A DNA stretch of 38,485 nucleotides, taken from Nitrospinaceae bacterium UBA3496. Its GTDB lineage: Bacteria; UBA8248. The notes beneath the pieces were generated by a model. The model was given only the letters and a program-made list of their open reading frames with translations, ran no database searches and was not told the DNA's origin. The stretch is taken from contig DFQF01000064.1 of assembly GCA_002377645.1 (NCBI GenBank), forward strand, positions 1 to 38,485, in the 5' to 3' direction. Of the stretch, positions 8,124 to 15,583 are shown in pieces (the first letter of the stretch is position 1; each line of letters opens with the position of its first letter). The position numbers and the translations under genes are program-made.

Positions 8124-9545
8124 TTAATTCTTTCTATAATTCCTTTGCTCTTCTACCAATTCTTGCAATATTTTACTTTCAATAATATGTTCGATATCAT
8201 CTACAAAATGATCGACGTGACCTAATCCCACCCCTGCGTAATTCAAAAGATATAATTCCCATAAATGATGATTTCGAAAAATTCTTACAGATTCCAAATA
8301 CCCCGATTTAGTAAAAATTAATCCTTTTTTAGTTTTTATAATTAAATTTTTAAATTTTGAAAGTTCAATCGCTATCATTAGAGATATTTTTTTCCAACTC
8401 CTGAAATTAAATAATTCTTCATAATCAATCATGAAATTATTCAAATCATCTTCTTTAAAAGATTGTTTTGAGTTTGCAATCTCATACATTGAACGAAGTA
8501 AATTTTGAATTAGAATGCGGTAGTGAAATCTTAAACTTCGATATAGTTGAATAAACATCCCTGATTCAGAACCAAACAGAAAACTTAGAAGAAAAAGAAT
8601 ACCACAAACAAGTACAATTAAAGCTCCTGCAGGCAATTTTGGCACTAATGCACTTACAGCAGCACCTAAAATTCCACTAATTGCACCAAGAAATGATGAA
8701 ATAAGAAACATTTTTTTTATATTTGAAGTCCAGAATCGTGCCGAAATCGGAGGAATTATAAGTAAAGCCACTACTAAAATTAGTCCAACTGCTTGTAGAC
8801 CAATTACAGTAACTCCTACTGTTAAAAACAACATTGTCAAATCAAGAGCAAAAACCGACCAGCCACATGCACGAGTATATTCTTCATCAAAACAAAGAAT
8901 TGTGAACTCTTTAAAAAACATAATTAATAAAATTAAGACTACGAAAGCAGCTGCGAGTATCAACCAAGCATCACTGATTAACATAGACGCAGTCTTTCCA
9001 TAAATAAACGAATCTAAACCAGCAGAATTCCCCTCTTTCATTTTCTGGGTAATTCCTAAAAGTGCTACTCCAAAACCAAAAAAAACACTAAGAACTATTC
9101 CAAGTGCTGCATCCTCGTGTAAACGAGTGTAATTTCTAACAAGTAAAATAACCCCTACACCCATTAAGCTTGAGATAAGTGCTCCCAACAATAATCCAGG
9201 CAAAAACTTACCAGTTCCACCAATTGAGACCATTAAAATGAACGCGATTACCACACCTGGAAGACTAGCATGACTAATAGCATCACCTACTAGTGCACGT
9301 TTTCGTAAAGTAACAAAAACGCCAATCATTCCGGAAGCAAAACCGAAAAACATAGTACCAAGTAAAACTATCCGCGTATTATAATCTCTCAAACTAATAA
9401 TTCGCAGAAAATCTTCTGAACTTGGCCAATTAAAATTATGTTGATGCTTCAAAACTAGAGATGAAGGTTCCGAAAATAAGGAAGGATTTAAACAAGGAAT
9501 AAAAAGAAGAATAACAAACAATAGAAAATAAAACTTTTTTTTCAC
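8124..9545 (-). CDS. troC: Mn/Zn/Fe ABC transporter permease fused to a DtxR-like domain (TroC type)
   Basis: 473 residues: an extra N-terminal hydrophobic segment (about 4-18, possibly a signal or an additional helix), an ABC-3 permease core from about 55 to 330 with the signature GDAISHASLPG, and a soluble C-terminal tail (335-473) resembling DtxR-family regulators. Tail landmarks are ILIQNLLRSMYEIA, LIIKTKKGLIFTKSG (wing), HHLWELYL (426-433) and VDDIEH, with Asp449, Glu452 and His453 at metal-ligand positions. It pairs with the following permease to form the membrane channel. Chlamydial YtgCR is a known precedent for a permease joined to a DtxR-like repressor. GTG start with AGAGG six bases upstream; 15 bases separate it from the ATPase gene. 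Confidence 0.88.
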   Translation of the reverse strand: MKKKFYFLLFVILLFIPCLNPSLFSEPSSLVLKHQHNFNWPSSEDFLRIISLRDYNTRIVLLGTMFFGFASGMIGVFVTLRKRALVGDAISHASLPGVVIAFILMVSIGGTGKFLPGLLLGALISSLMGVGVILLVRNYTRLHEDAALGIVLSVFFGFGVALLGITQKMKEGNSAGLDSFIYGKTASMLISDAWLILAAAFVVLILLIMFFKEFTILCFDEEYTRACGWSVFALDLTMLFLTVGVTVIGLQAVGLILVVALLIIPPISARFWTSNIKKMFLISSFLGAISGILGAAVSALVPKLPAGALIVLVCGILFLLSFLFGSESGMFIQLYRSLRFHYRILIQNLLRSMYEIANSKQSFKEDDLNNFMIDYEELFNFRSWKKISLMIAIELSKFKNLIIKTKKGLIFTKSGYLESVRIFRNHHLWELYLLNYAGVGLGHVDHFVDDIEHIIESKILQELVEEQRNYRKN

Positions 9546-9560
9546 ATTATGCCTCTTTAA

Positions 9561-10391
9561 TTATTCTCTATCTAAATTAGACAAAGCAGTAGCAGCTTTA
9601 TCTAATAAAGTTAGACGTCCACCGTATGTTCTCCTTAAATTTTCTTCTGTTAAAACAGAGTCAGGCGAACCAGAATCAATAATTCTCAAATTAAGTAAAA
9701 TAACATGATCAAAATATTCACGAACAGTATTTAAATCATGATGAACAGCAAGAACAGTATTACCTGAACTGCTAATTTCTTTGAGTAACGTTACAATTGC
9801 TCTTTCTGTCCTCGCATCTACACCTGCAAATGGTTCATCCATTAAAAAGATTTCAGCTCTCTCGGCAAGTGCACGAGCTATAAAAACTCGTTGTTGTTGA
9901 CCACCAGAGAGTTGACTAATTTGACGATTATAAAAATCTTCCATTCCTACTCTTCGTAGACACTCCATTGCAAATTCTTTATGGCGTCGTAACACTGGAA
10001 GGCACCATCCAATCTTTCGATACATACCCATAACGACGGTATCCAAGGCATTGACAGGAAAGTTCCAGTCAACACTTTCTCGTTGAGGAACGTATCCAAT
10101 AAGATGTTTATTCCTTTTAAAAGTCCCTCCATTAATCTTCACTGCACCACTAGCTATTGGAATAAGATGCAGAATAGATTTCAAAAGTGTACTTTTACCT
10201 GCTCCGTTAGGTCCAACTATTGCAACTAGTTTTCCTTTAGGCACATTTAAATCTACATCCCATAGAACCGGTTTCCTGCTATACGAAACAGTAAGATCAT
10301 GAACCGCAATAGGAACATCCGAAGGATGCTCATCCATATGAAAAGAAAACTGATTTGGATTATTTTTTTTCACCCTGAACATCTTTATCAA
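9561..10391 (-). CDS. troB: Mn/Zn/Fe ABC transporter ATPase (TroB type)
   Basis: A 276-residue ABC ATPase that powers the two permeases. It shows Walker A GPNGAGKST (about residues 60-68), a Q-loop at GYVPQRESVDWNFP, which is typical of the manganese/zinc/iron chelate family, the signature LSGGQQQR, Walker B EIFLMDEPFAG and the switch His in VLAVHHDLN. It acts at the cytoplasmic face of the inner membrane. The TTG at 10391 lies close to AAAAGGG; an ATG at 10382 is the alternative and has wider spacing. It lies 27 bases after troA and 15 before troC, in the same operon. Confidence 0.95.
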   Translation of the reverse strand: MIKMFRVKKNNPNQFSFHMDEHPSDVPIAVHDLTVSYSRKPVLWDVDLNVPKGKLVAIVGPNGAGKSTLLKSILHLIPIASGAVKINGGTFKRNKHLIGYVPQRESVDWNFPVNALDTVVMGMYRKIGWCLPVLRRHKEFAMECLRRVGMEDFYNRQISQLSGGQQQRVFIARALAERAEIFLMDEPFAGVDARTERAIVTLLKEISSSGNTVLAVHHDLNTVREYFDHVILLNLRIIDSGSPDSVLTEENLRRTYGGRLTLLDKAATALSNLDRE

Positions 10392-10418
10392 TTGCCCTTT
10401 TCAAAAATTTTAAAAAAA

Positions 10419-11414
10419 TTAATGTTTTCTGACAGATTTTTTAAGATTTCCATTCATTCCCAGAACAGGTGCTTTTCCACCTAAAGATCTTGTGATCACA
10501 GTAATATTATGATCTAGCATCCCAATATAGGTTCCTTCATATGTCCCAGGATTACCCATTGCATCAGAAAAAAGAACACCTCCAATAACTACCTTTTTCC
10601 CTCTAGCACTAGCACCTTCTATAATAGCCTTTACATTCTTAGATGAAACGCTTGTCTCAACAAAAATAGCTTTGATATTACGTTTTACTATGTCGTCTAC
10701 GATATTATTGATATCCTTCAATCCTGCTTCTGATTCAGTAGAAAGTCCTTGTATCCCTTTAACTTCAATATCGTAAGCACGTCCAAAATAATTGAAGGCG
10801 TCATGAGCAGTAATCAATACTCTTTTGTCTTTGGGAATCGAACTAATGGATTTCAACCCATATTTATGGAGTTTTTCTAAATCAGATAGATATTTACTCG
10901 CCCTTTTCAAATAATAAACTTTATTTTTAGGGTCGAACTTTACTAATTTATCGACAACTGCCTTTACTGCCATTTTCCATGCACTAACATCCATCCATAG
11001 ATGTGGATCATACTGTCCATCAAATTCAGCTGGTTGTAAAAGAAATTTCTCATCTACAAGCTGTGTAACAGCATATACAGGTTTCTTCATCGCAACTCTT
11101 ACTAAAGCATCTCCCATCTTTCCTTCAAGCATTAGTCCTGAGTAAAAAACTATATCAGCTCTTAAAAGTTGAAAAACATCATTACGAGTCGCCCTATATA
11201 CGTGGGGATCAACACCTTCTCCAATAATATTTCTAACTTTTCCTTTCTCACCAACGATGTTCTTTACGACATCTCCCACCATTCCAACAGTAGTTGTCAC
11301 CTTAAATGGATAAGATTTTGGTGCAGCAATTATATTGTTTCCATCTAGAAACAATAACATTACGCAAAAAATCATTTTAAAAACGAGAAATTTCAACAAC
11401 GATTTCAAATTCAC
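10419..11414 (-). CDS. troA: Mn/Zn/Fe ABC transporter substrate-binding protein (TroA/ZnuA family)
   Basis: A cluster A-I periplasmic metal-binding protein of 331 residues with a signal peptide (about 1-31, hydrophobic core MIFCVMLLFL). The expected ligands are visible: His in GVDPHVY, His in YDPHLWMD, His in TAHDAFNYFG and Asp in VLFSDAMG. TAHDAFNYFGRAY and the C-terminal SDAMGNPGTYEGTY are characteristic of the TroA/MntA/PsaA branch. The His-rich loop of ZnuA zinc transporters is absent, which favours manganese or broad Mn/Zn/Fe use over zinc alone. GTG start with GAGGA eight bases upstream. First gene of the operon; a DtxR-type palindrome lies 49 bases before the start. Confidence 0.93.
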   Translation of the reverse strand: MNLKSLLKFLVFKMIFCVMLLFLDGNNIIAAPKSYPFKVTTTVGMVGDVVKNIVGEKGKVRNIIGEGVDPHVYRATRNDVFQLLRADIVFYSGLMLEGKMGDALVRVAMKKPVYAVTQLVDEKFLLQPAEFDGQYDPHLWMDVSAWKMAVKAVVDKLVKFDPKNKVYYLKRASKYLSDLEKLHKYGLKSISSIPKDKRVLITAHDAFNYFGRAYDIEVKGIQGLSTESEAGLKDINNIVDDIVKRNIKAIFVETSVSSKNVKAIIEGASARGKKVVIGGVLFSDAMGNPGTYEGTYIGMLDHNITVITRSLGGKAPVLGMNGNLKKSVRKH

Positions 11415-11462
11415 TCTATCAATCCTCTATAAAATCACTCTATATTAATGCAACACTAATAA

Positions 11463-11486
11463 AATATTTAGGCATGTCTAAATATT
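11463..11486. promoter_or_regulatory. DtxR/MntR-type operator upstream of troA
   Basis: A 24-bp palindrome with half-sites AATATTTAG and CTAAATATT around GCATGT; only one base pair breaks perfect symmetry. The core TTTAGGCATG plus its mirror follows the TTAGG-N-CCTAA pattern bound by DtxR, MntR, TroR and SirR regulators. Its position 49-72 bases before the troA start fits metal-dependent repression of troABCD. It lies in the divergent region shared with the CMD-family gene, which could also be affected. Confidence 0.75.
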
Positions 11487-11539
11487 AACAGCATAAAATT
11501 AAATTTAAAAGAGAAAAAACAGATTTTGAGTTTAAATAT

Positions 11540-11574
11540 TTGACATAAAACTTACGGCGTGTAAAAAATTGACA
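11540..11574 (+). promoter_or_regulatory. Possible promoter elements before the CMD-family gene
   Basis: Two exact TTGACA hexamers start at 11540 and 11569, 62-96 bases before the CMD-family start. Neither has a good TATAAT match at the right distance, so these are candidate -35 elements only. Confidence 0.25.
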
Positions 11575-11635
11575 CCTCAAATTACTTTTAAATTTCAAAA
11601 CTAAAGATGAATCACAAATAAAAAAAGGGAAAACT

Positions 11636-12070
11636 ATGGCGCAAAGAAAAAAAACAAAAATACCTTCAAAGGCTATGAAGCGAGGTACTGCACTATGGAA
11701 CAAGGCATTTACTGAAAAAATTGCAGAAGACATGTCAACTTGGGCTGACGATGAATTCATGAAATTATTTATGGATTTTTGCTATGGAGGACTATATGAT
11801 AGGAATATTTTGCCTCAGAAAACCAGAGAACTTTGTGCCGTCGCGGCTTGTGTAATGGCAAATGCTCATCCTCAATTAAAAACACATATTATTGCTGCAT
11901 GGAATTGTGGAGCATCAAAAAAAGAAATCATAGAAGTAATAATTCAAATGGCTACTTACTGTGGGATGCCATATATGCTTCAAGCAGCAAGGATTGCGTG
12001 GAATGAAGTATTTCCTAACTTAAAGAAAAGAGGTAATGTAGCTGCAATTCCAGATGGATTAAAAAAATAG
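11636..12070 (+). CDS. Carboxymuconolactone decarboxylase (CMD) family protein
   Basis: A 144-residue all-helical CMD-family protein. The core motif is LPQKTRELCAVAACVMANAHPQLKTHIIAAWNCGASKKEIIEV, with the conserved His of KTHI and the following MATYCGMPYMLQAARIAW. The AhpD-type CxxC peroxidase pair is absent, so this is the decarboxylase-like branch; true 4-carboxymuconolactone decarboxylases act in protocatechuate breakdown, but many members have unknown substrates. No other protocatechuate gene is present, so that role is not supported here. AAAGGGAAA precedes the ATG. Divergent from troA; a cyclase-family gene follows 132 bases later, perhaps with its own promoter. Confidence 0.85.
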   Translation: MAQRKKTKIPSKAMKRGTALWNKAFTEKIAEDMSTWADDEFMKLFMDFCYGGLYDRNILPQKTRELCAVAACVMANAHPQLKTHIIAAWNCGASKKEIIEVIIQMATYCGMPYMLQAARIAWNEVFPNLKKRGNVAAIPDGLKK

Positions 12071-12202
12071 AAAAGAATTTGAATGAGATTTCTTTTTCTG
12101 TAGAATAAGTTAAGAATCTAAAAAAAATCAAAAAGAAAGATATATTTTTTGTTTGTTGTCATACTATAACTTAAGTAATTTATTAATTAGGAGCAAGACA
12201 AA

Positions 12203-12979
12203 ATGAGTAGAAAATTTGTTGATTTAAGCATTCCCCTACAAAATGCCCCAATGGAAAATAACCCTGCTGTCATACAATACGTTGCGCATCATGAACTTGG
12301 TCGCTCGAGAACAAAAGCATACAAATTTCCTGATACTAGTTATTTCCCAGATCATATGCACTGTGCAACAGAAAATATTAGCGCAGTTAGTACACACAGT
12401 GGAACTCATCTTGATTCTCCATATCACTATGGACCAACTTGTGAGGGAGAACCATCAAAGACTATCGATCTTGTGCCTTTAGAATGGTGCTTTGGTGATG
12501 GTGTGGTACTCGATTTTCACGATGCCGAACGAGGCCATAATATTACAGTTGATGAAGTAAAAAACAAAGTGCAGTCACTTTCAGAAAAAGGATATGATTT
12601 AAAGCCTATGGATATAGTTTTGATCCGAACCGATCATACAACCAAATACCTCTATACACCTGATTTTGAGCAGTCTCACCCTGGAATGAGCGCAGACGCA
12701 ACTTCATGGCTAGTAGATCAAGGAATTAAAGTAATGGGAATAGATGCATGGGGTTTTGATATTCCAACGAATCAAATGGCCAAACTAAGATTGGAAGGTA
12801 ATACAAAAGATTTCTTCGGAAGCCACTACCTTGGAAGAGATAAGGAATATATTCACGCAGAGAAACTTGCAAATCTGGATCAAATACCAGAATTCGGATT
12901 CCAAGTCTCTATGTTCCCAATCAAAGTAGAGCGTGCAAGTGGAGCTTGGATTCGTGCAGTAGCAATTTTAGATGAGTAA
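12203..12979 (+). CDS. Cyclase family (kynurenine formamidase-like) metal-dependent hydrolase
   Basis: A 258-residue PF04199 cyclase-family protein. The metal-binding signature HSGTHLDSPYHYGP (about residues 66-79) is complete, as are ILIRTDHTTKY, the SHPGMSADATSWLVDQGIKVMGIDAWG segment and the final Glu-rich active-site region. Known family members include KynB N-formylkynurenine formamidase, isatin hydrolase and polyketide cyclases. KynB enzymes are usually near 210 residues, so this longer protein is more like isatin-hydrolase or uncharacterised amidohydrolase groups. AGGAGC lies 11 bases before the ATG. The preceding CMD-family gene may belong to the same catabolic unit; the substrate is unknown. 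Confidence 0.85.
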   Translation: MSRKFVDLSIPLQNAPMENNPAVIQYVAHHELGRSRTKAYKFPDTSYFPDHMHCATENISAVSTHSGTHLDSPYHYGPTCEGEPSKTIDLVPLEWCFGDGVVLDFHDAERGHNITVDEVKNKVQSLSEKGYDLKPMDIVLIRTDHTTKYLYTPDFEQSHPGMSADATSWLVDQGIKVMGIDAWGFDIPTNQMAKLRLEGNTKDFFGSHYLGRDKEYIHAEKLANLDQIPEFGFQVSMFPIKVERASGAWIRAVAILDE

Positions 12980-12990
12980 AAAAGAATAAA

Positions 12991-13037
12991 TTTAAACTTC
13001 GCTAAAAGTTAACTTCTGACTTTTGGCGAAGTTTAAA
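12991..13037. terminator. Long inverted repeat between the cyclase gene and cbtB
   Basis: A stem of about 20 bp (left arm 12991-13010, right arm 13018-13037; core AACTTCGC / GCGAAGTT, with G-T wobbles) and a short loop. The plus-strand side lacks a T-run while the minus-strand side is followed by T-rich sequence. It most likely stops transcription from the cyclase gene or forms a stable 3' end; it could also lie in the cbtB leader. Confidence 0.6.
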
Positions 13038-13088
13038 CTCCATTAAAATGTATAGTTAAAGCATTACAAATAAAAACAAGGGGGCATT

Positions 13089-13286
13089 ATGATAAGAAAC
13101 GAGCTATTCAATTCAGTCCAAGACAGAGGACTCCAACTCTTTTCTTCTTTATCAGTAAAACTTCCATTTTTAGTGGCATTCATACTTGGAATTTTCTTGC
13201 TTTATGCCGTTGGGTTTGCTCAAACTGAAATCCTACATGATGCCGCGCATGACACTAGGCACTCATTCATGTTCCCTTGTCACTAA
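13089..13286 (+). CDS. cbtB: CbtB, small subunit of cobalt transporter
   Basis: A 65-residue protein with one membrane helix (about 27-47, PFLVAFILGIFLLYAVGFAQ) and a C-terminal metal-binding tail rich in His and Asp (HDAAHDTRHSFMFPCH). This is the standard form of CbtB, which works with CbtA in presumed cobalt uptake for cobalamin. The ATG follows AAGGGGGCATT. CbtA begins 12 bases after its stop. The typical cobalamin riboswitch of cbtBA operons is not present: only about 50 bases separate the preceding hairpin from the start. Confidence 0.9.
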   Translation: MIRNELFNSVQDRGLQLFSSLSVKLPFLVAFILGIFLLYAVGFAQTEILHDAAHDTRHSFMFPCH

Positions 13287-13298
13287 AAAGGGAATCGA

Positions 13299-13958
13299 AT
13301 GGTTCAACGTATTATCTTTTCTGCGGCGATTGCAGGATTATTGTCTGGATCTCTGGTAACGATTTTTCAGCAGGCGTGGATAACACCCCTAATTCGTAAT
13401 GCTGAAAAATTTGAGATAAAATCAACGCATAATCCAAAAAATCATCATCACAAAAATCATCCTGAGAAACATTTCTTTTCAAAAACTTTTTTCAAAACAT
13501 TTTCTGCAAATACTATCACATCAATTTCATTTGCACTTTTGATAATTTCTTCTAGTGGTTTCGTAAAACATTTTGATACAAAAAAAGGATTTTTATTGGG
13601 TATAGCAGGATTTGTAGTTTTTTCATTGATGCCTTCTATAGTCATTACTCCAAAACTACCAGGAGATATGTCATTGCCTCTTAGCGAACATAATTTGCTA
13701 TGGCTATTAACAACAACATGTACTGCAATTGGACTATTGCTTATTGTATTAACTAAAACATTTATAAAAGTTTTTGGATTGATTATTCTCTTGCTTCCAC
13801 ATTTAGTATCCTTGTCACTTCCAGAATCACAAATAAATAATGAATTAAAAATTTTACAAACAGAATTTCACATTGCAATACTTATTACTTCTCTACTTTT
13901 CTGGAGTTTTCTGGGAGTAACTTCAGGCTATTTTTTCGAGAAACTAAACCCTAACTAG
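13299..13958 (+). CDS. cbtA: CbtA, cobalt transporter membrane subunit
   Basis: A 219-residue inner-membrane protein with five or six hydrophobic helices, matching CbtA. Family landmarks are the first helix IIFSAAIAGLLSGSLVTIFQQ, PKLPGDMSLPLSEHNLLWLLTTTCTAIGL, LLPHLVSLSLPE and the last helix LLFWSFLGVTSGYFF. Between helices one and two lies a histidine-rich soluble loop (HHHKNHPEKHFF), a likely cobalt-binding site. AAAAGGGAATCG precedes the ATG. Its small partner is encoded just upstream. Role in cobalt import is inferred from comparative genomics of the family. Confidence 0.9.
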   Translation: MVQRIIFSAAIAGLLSGSLVTIFQQAWITPLIRNAEKFEIKSTHNPKNHHHKNHPEKHFFSKTFFKTFSANTITSISFALLIISSSGFVKHFDTKKGFLLGIAGFVVFSLMPSIVITPKLPGDMSLPLSEHNLLWLLTTTCTAIGLLLIVLTKTFIKVFGLIILLLPHLVSLSLPESQINNELKILQTEFHIAILITSLLFWSFLGVTSGYFFEKLNPN

Positions 13959-13980
13959 AAAATAGGATATTTGAAAAACA

Positions 13981-14334
13981 ATGTCAGGAAAAGACAAATT
14001 TAAAAAGCCTTGGGGATTTTTTGTTACCTTACATAAAGAAGACGGGTTCATAGTAAAAAAGATAGTAGTAAAACCTCAACATAGATTAAGTTTACAAAGA
14101 CATTTATACAGAAGTGAACACTGGCATGTTATAAATGGCAAAGGAGAACTTCAACTAGAAGAAAAAAGAATTCATATAGAAACCGGAACCTCCGTAGACA
14201 TACCTCAAAACGCATGGCATCGAATTTCTAATTCAGGATCAATTGATCTGATTTTTATAGAGATACAAAGAGGTTCCTCACTCACAGAAGAGGATATTGA
14301 AAGAAAAGAAGATGATTATGGGAGAGCAGACTAA
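13981..14334 (+). CDS. Cupin protein of the mannose-6-phosphate isomerase type II family
   Basis: A 117-residue single-domain cupin. It starts with KPWGFFVTLHKEDGFIVKKIVVKP and shows QRHLYRSEHWHVINGKGELQ, which holds the metal-binding His and Glu residues, followed by PQNAWHRISNSGS with the third His. This matches the C-terminal isomerase half of bifunctional ManC/AlgA (GDP-mannose pyrophosphorylase/phosphomannose isomerase), here as a stand-alone protein. It probably interconverts mannose-6-phosphate and fructose-6-phosphate, which would supply GDP-mannose for surface glycans. Located 22 bases after cbtA and ended by a hairpin shared with the convergent aminotransferase gene. The Shine-Dalgarno match is weak. 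Confidence 0.8.
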   Translation: MSGKDKFKKPWGFFVTLHKEDGFIVKKIVVKPQHRLSLQRHLYRSEHWHVINGKGELQLEEKRIHIETGTSVDIPQNAWHRISNSGSIDLIFIEIQRGSSLTEEDIERKEDDYGRAD

Positions 14335-14356
14335 AATGAAATTTGTCTATTCTCCC
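14320..14356. terminator. Bidirectional terminator hairpin between convergent genes
   Basis: GGGAGAGCAGAC and GTCTATTCTCCC form a 12-bp stem with one mismatch and one wobble around a 13-base loop. T-rich sequence follows on the plus strand. It overlaps the cupin stop codon and ends 15 bases before the aminotransferase stop, so it can serve both. Confidence 0.7.
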
Positions 14357-14370
14357 ATTCTGATTTTATA

Positions 14371-15561
14371 TTAGATTTTTTCTAAAGCAGTTTTTAACCT
14401 TTCTACTCCCTTTTCACACTCTTCGCTTGAACAGGAATAAGCAATCCTTAAATAACCTTCGCCTGCTTTCCCAAAAACTCCTCCATCTATTGTAGCTATA
14501 GCATGTTCATTTAAAAGATAATCTGCTACATCGGCAGAACTTGGACCAAAAGCTTTCACATTAGGGAAAGCGTAAAAAGCGCCTGTTGGCAAAGCCAATG
14601 AAACACCCTTAATAGATTTCAGACCATCTACTATTATATTTCTGCGTAATGAGAAAGCTTCTTTCATTTCTTCCATTGGTGTTTGATCTTCTGCTATTGC
14701 AGCAGCAGCACCATGTTGAATAAAAGTATTCACACAAACTGTTGTATATTGTCTGATTTTAAGTAGGTGTCTTGAGATCTCTGGACTAGCAATCGTCCAT
14801 CCAAGCCTCCATCCATCCATGCTAAAGAATTTAGAGAACCCATTAATAATGACTGTCCTTTCAGACATCCCTGACTGCGAAAAAATACTAGGTGCAACAG
14901 ACTCTTCTCCAAAATAAATACGGGAATATATTTCATCAGAAATAACAATCAAATCATTTTCGATAGCTAACGAAGCTATTTTTTGTAGTTCATCTTCAGG
15001 AATAACGCAGCCTGTCGGATTTCCAGGAGAGGTAAGACAGATCATTTTTGTATTTGAATTGATCTTATTTTTTATATCATCTGAACGAAGATTAAATCCA
15101 TGCTCTTCTTTTGTTTCGACTTCAATTGGGACACCTCCAGCAATTGACACACATGACTTATAATGATGCCAATTTGGATCTGCAATAATGACCTCATCGC
15201 CTGGATTTATAAGAGCTAACATTGAAACGAGAATCCCTTCATTCGCTCCGGCCATAACTATAACTTGAGTATCAGGATCAACAGAAACTCCAGTATCAAT
15301 CTCTGTTCTTTCGGCAATTCCTTTTCTTAAAATTGGGATACCTGTACTGGGCGCATAATGAACGTCGCCTCTATCTAGTGACGTTTTAGCAGCTTCTTTT
15401 ATATGAACTGGAGTATCAAAATCTGGGCGTCCAATCTGCCAATGAACCACATCTTTCCCTTGTGCTTCTAAAGCTGACACTGCATCAAAAACTTTTCGAA
15501 TACCCGAAAAAGGTATCAAATCTAGCCGACTCGCAGCACACTCCTGCGGATTAAAATTCAT
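14371..15561 (-). CDS. Class I/II pyridoxal-phosphate aminotransferase
   Basis: A 396-residue fold-type I aminotransferase of the AspB/AspC-like group. Motifs include GRPDFDTP near the N-terminus, the Ala-Asn-Glu cofactor contact MAGANEGI, SPGNPTG with the substrate-binding Asn, the PLP-binding Asp in VISDEIYSRI, the Schiff-base Lys in NGFSKFFSMDGWRLGW (about residue 240) and the substrate-carboxylate Arg in EGYLRIAYS. It transfers amino groups between an amino acid and 2-oxoglutarate; aspartate, aromatic or methionine-cycle substrates are all possible. AAGGAG lies six bases before the ATG. Third gene after the selenoprotein and PhzF genes in one direction with short gaps. Confidence 0.9.
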   Translation of the reverse strand: MNFNPQECAASRLDLIPFSGIRKVFDAVSALEAQGKDVVHWQIGRPDFDTPVHIKEAAKTSLDRGDVHYAPSTGIPILRKGIAERTEIDTGVSVDPDTQVIVMAGANEGILVSMLALINPGDEVIIADPNWHHYKSCVSIAGGVPIEVETKEEHGFNLRSDDIKNKINSNTKMICLTSPGNPTGCVIPEDELQKIASLAIENDLIVISDEIYSRIYFGEESVAPSIFSQSGMSERTVIINGFSKFFSMDGWRLGWTIASPEISRHLLKIRQYTTVCVNTFIQHGAAAAIAEDQTPMEEMKEAFSLRRNIIVDGLKSIKGVSLALPTGAFYAFPNVKAFGPSSADVADYLLNEHAIATIDGGVFGKAGEGYLRIAYSCSSEECEKGVERLKTALEKI

Positions 15562-15583
15562 CTATATCTCCTTAACATGAAAA

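Noticed and set aside
11485..11760. Minus-strand open frame of 91 codons over the CMD gene start
   Set aside because: It overlaps the well-supported CMD-family gene, resembles no family, and its hydrophobic composition comes from the antisense of AT-rich codons.
12980..13088. Cobalamin riboswitch before cbtB
   Set aside because: The space is too short and no conserved B12-box-like segment is visible; only the long hairpin is present.
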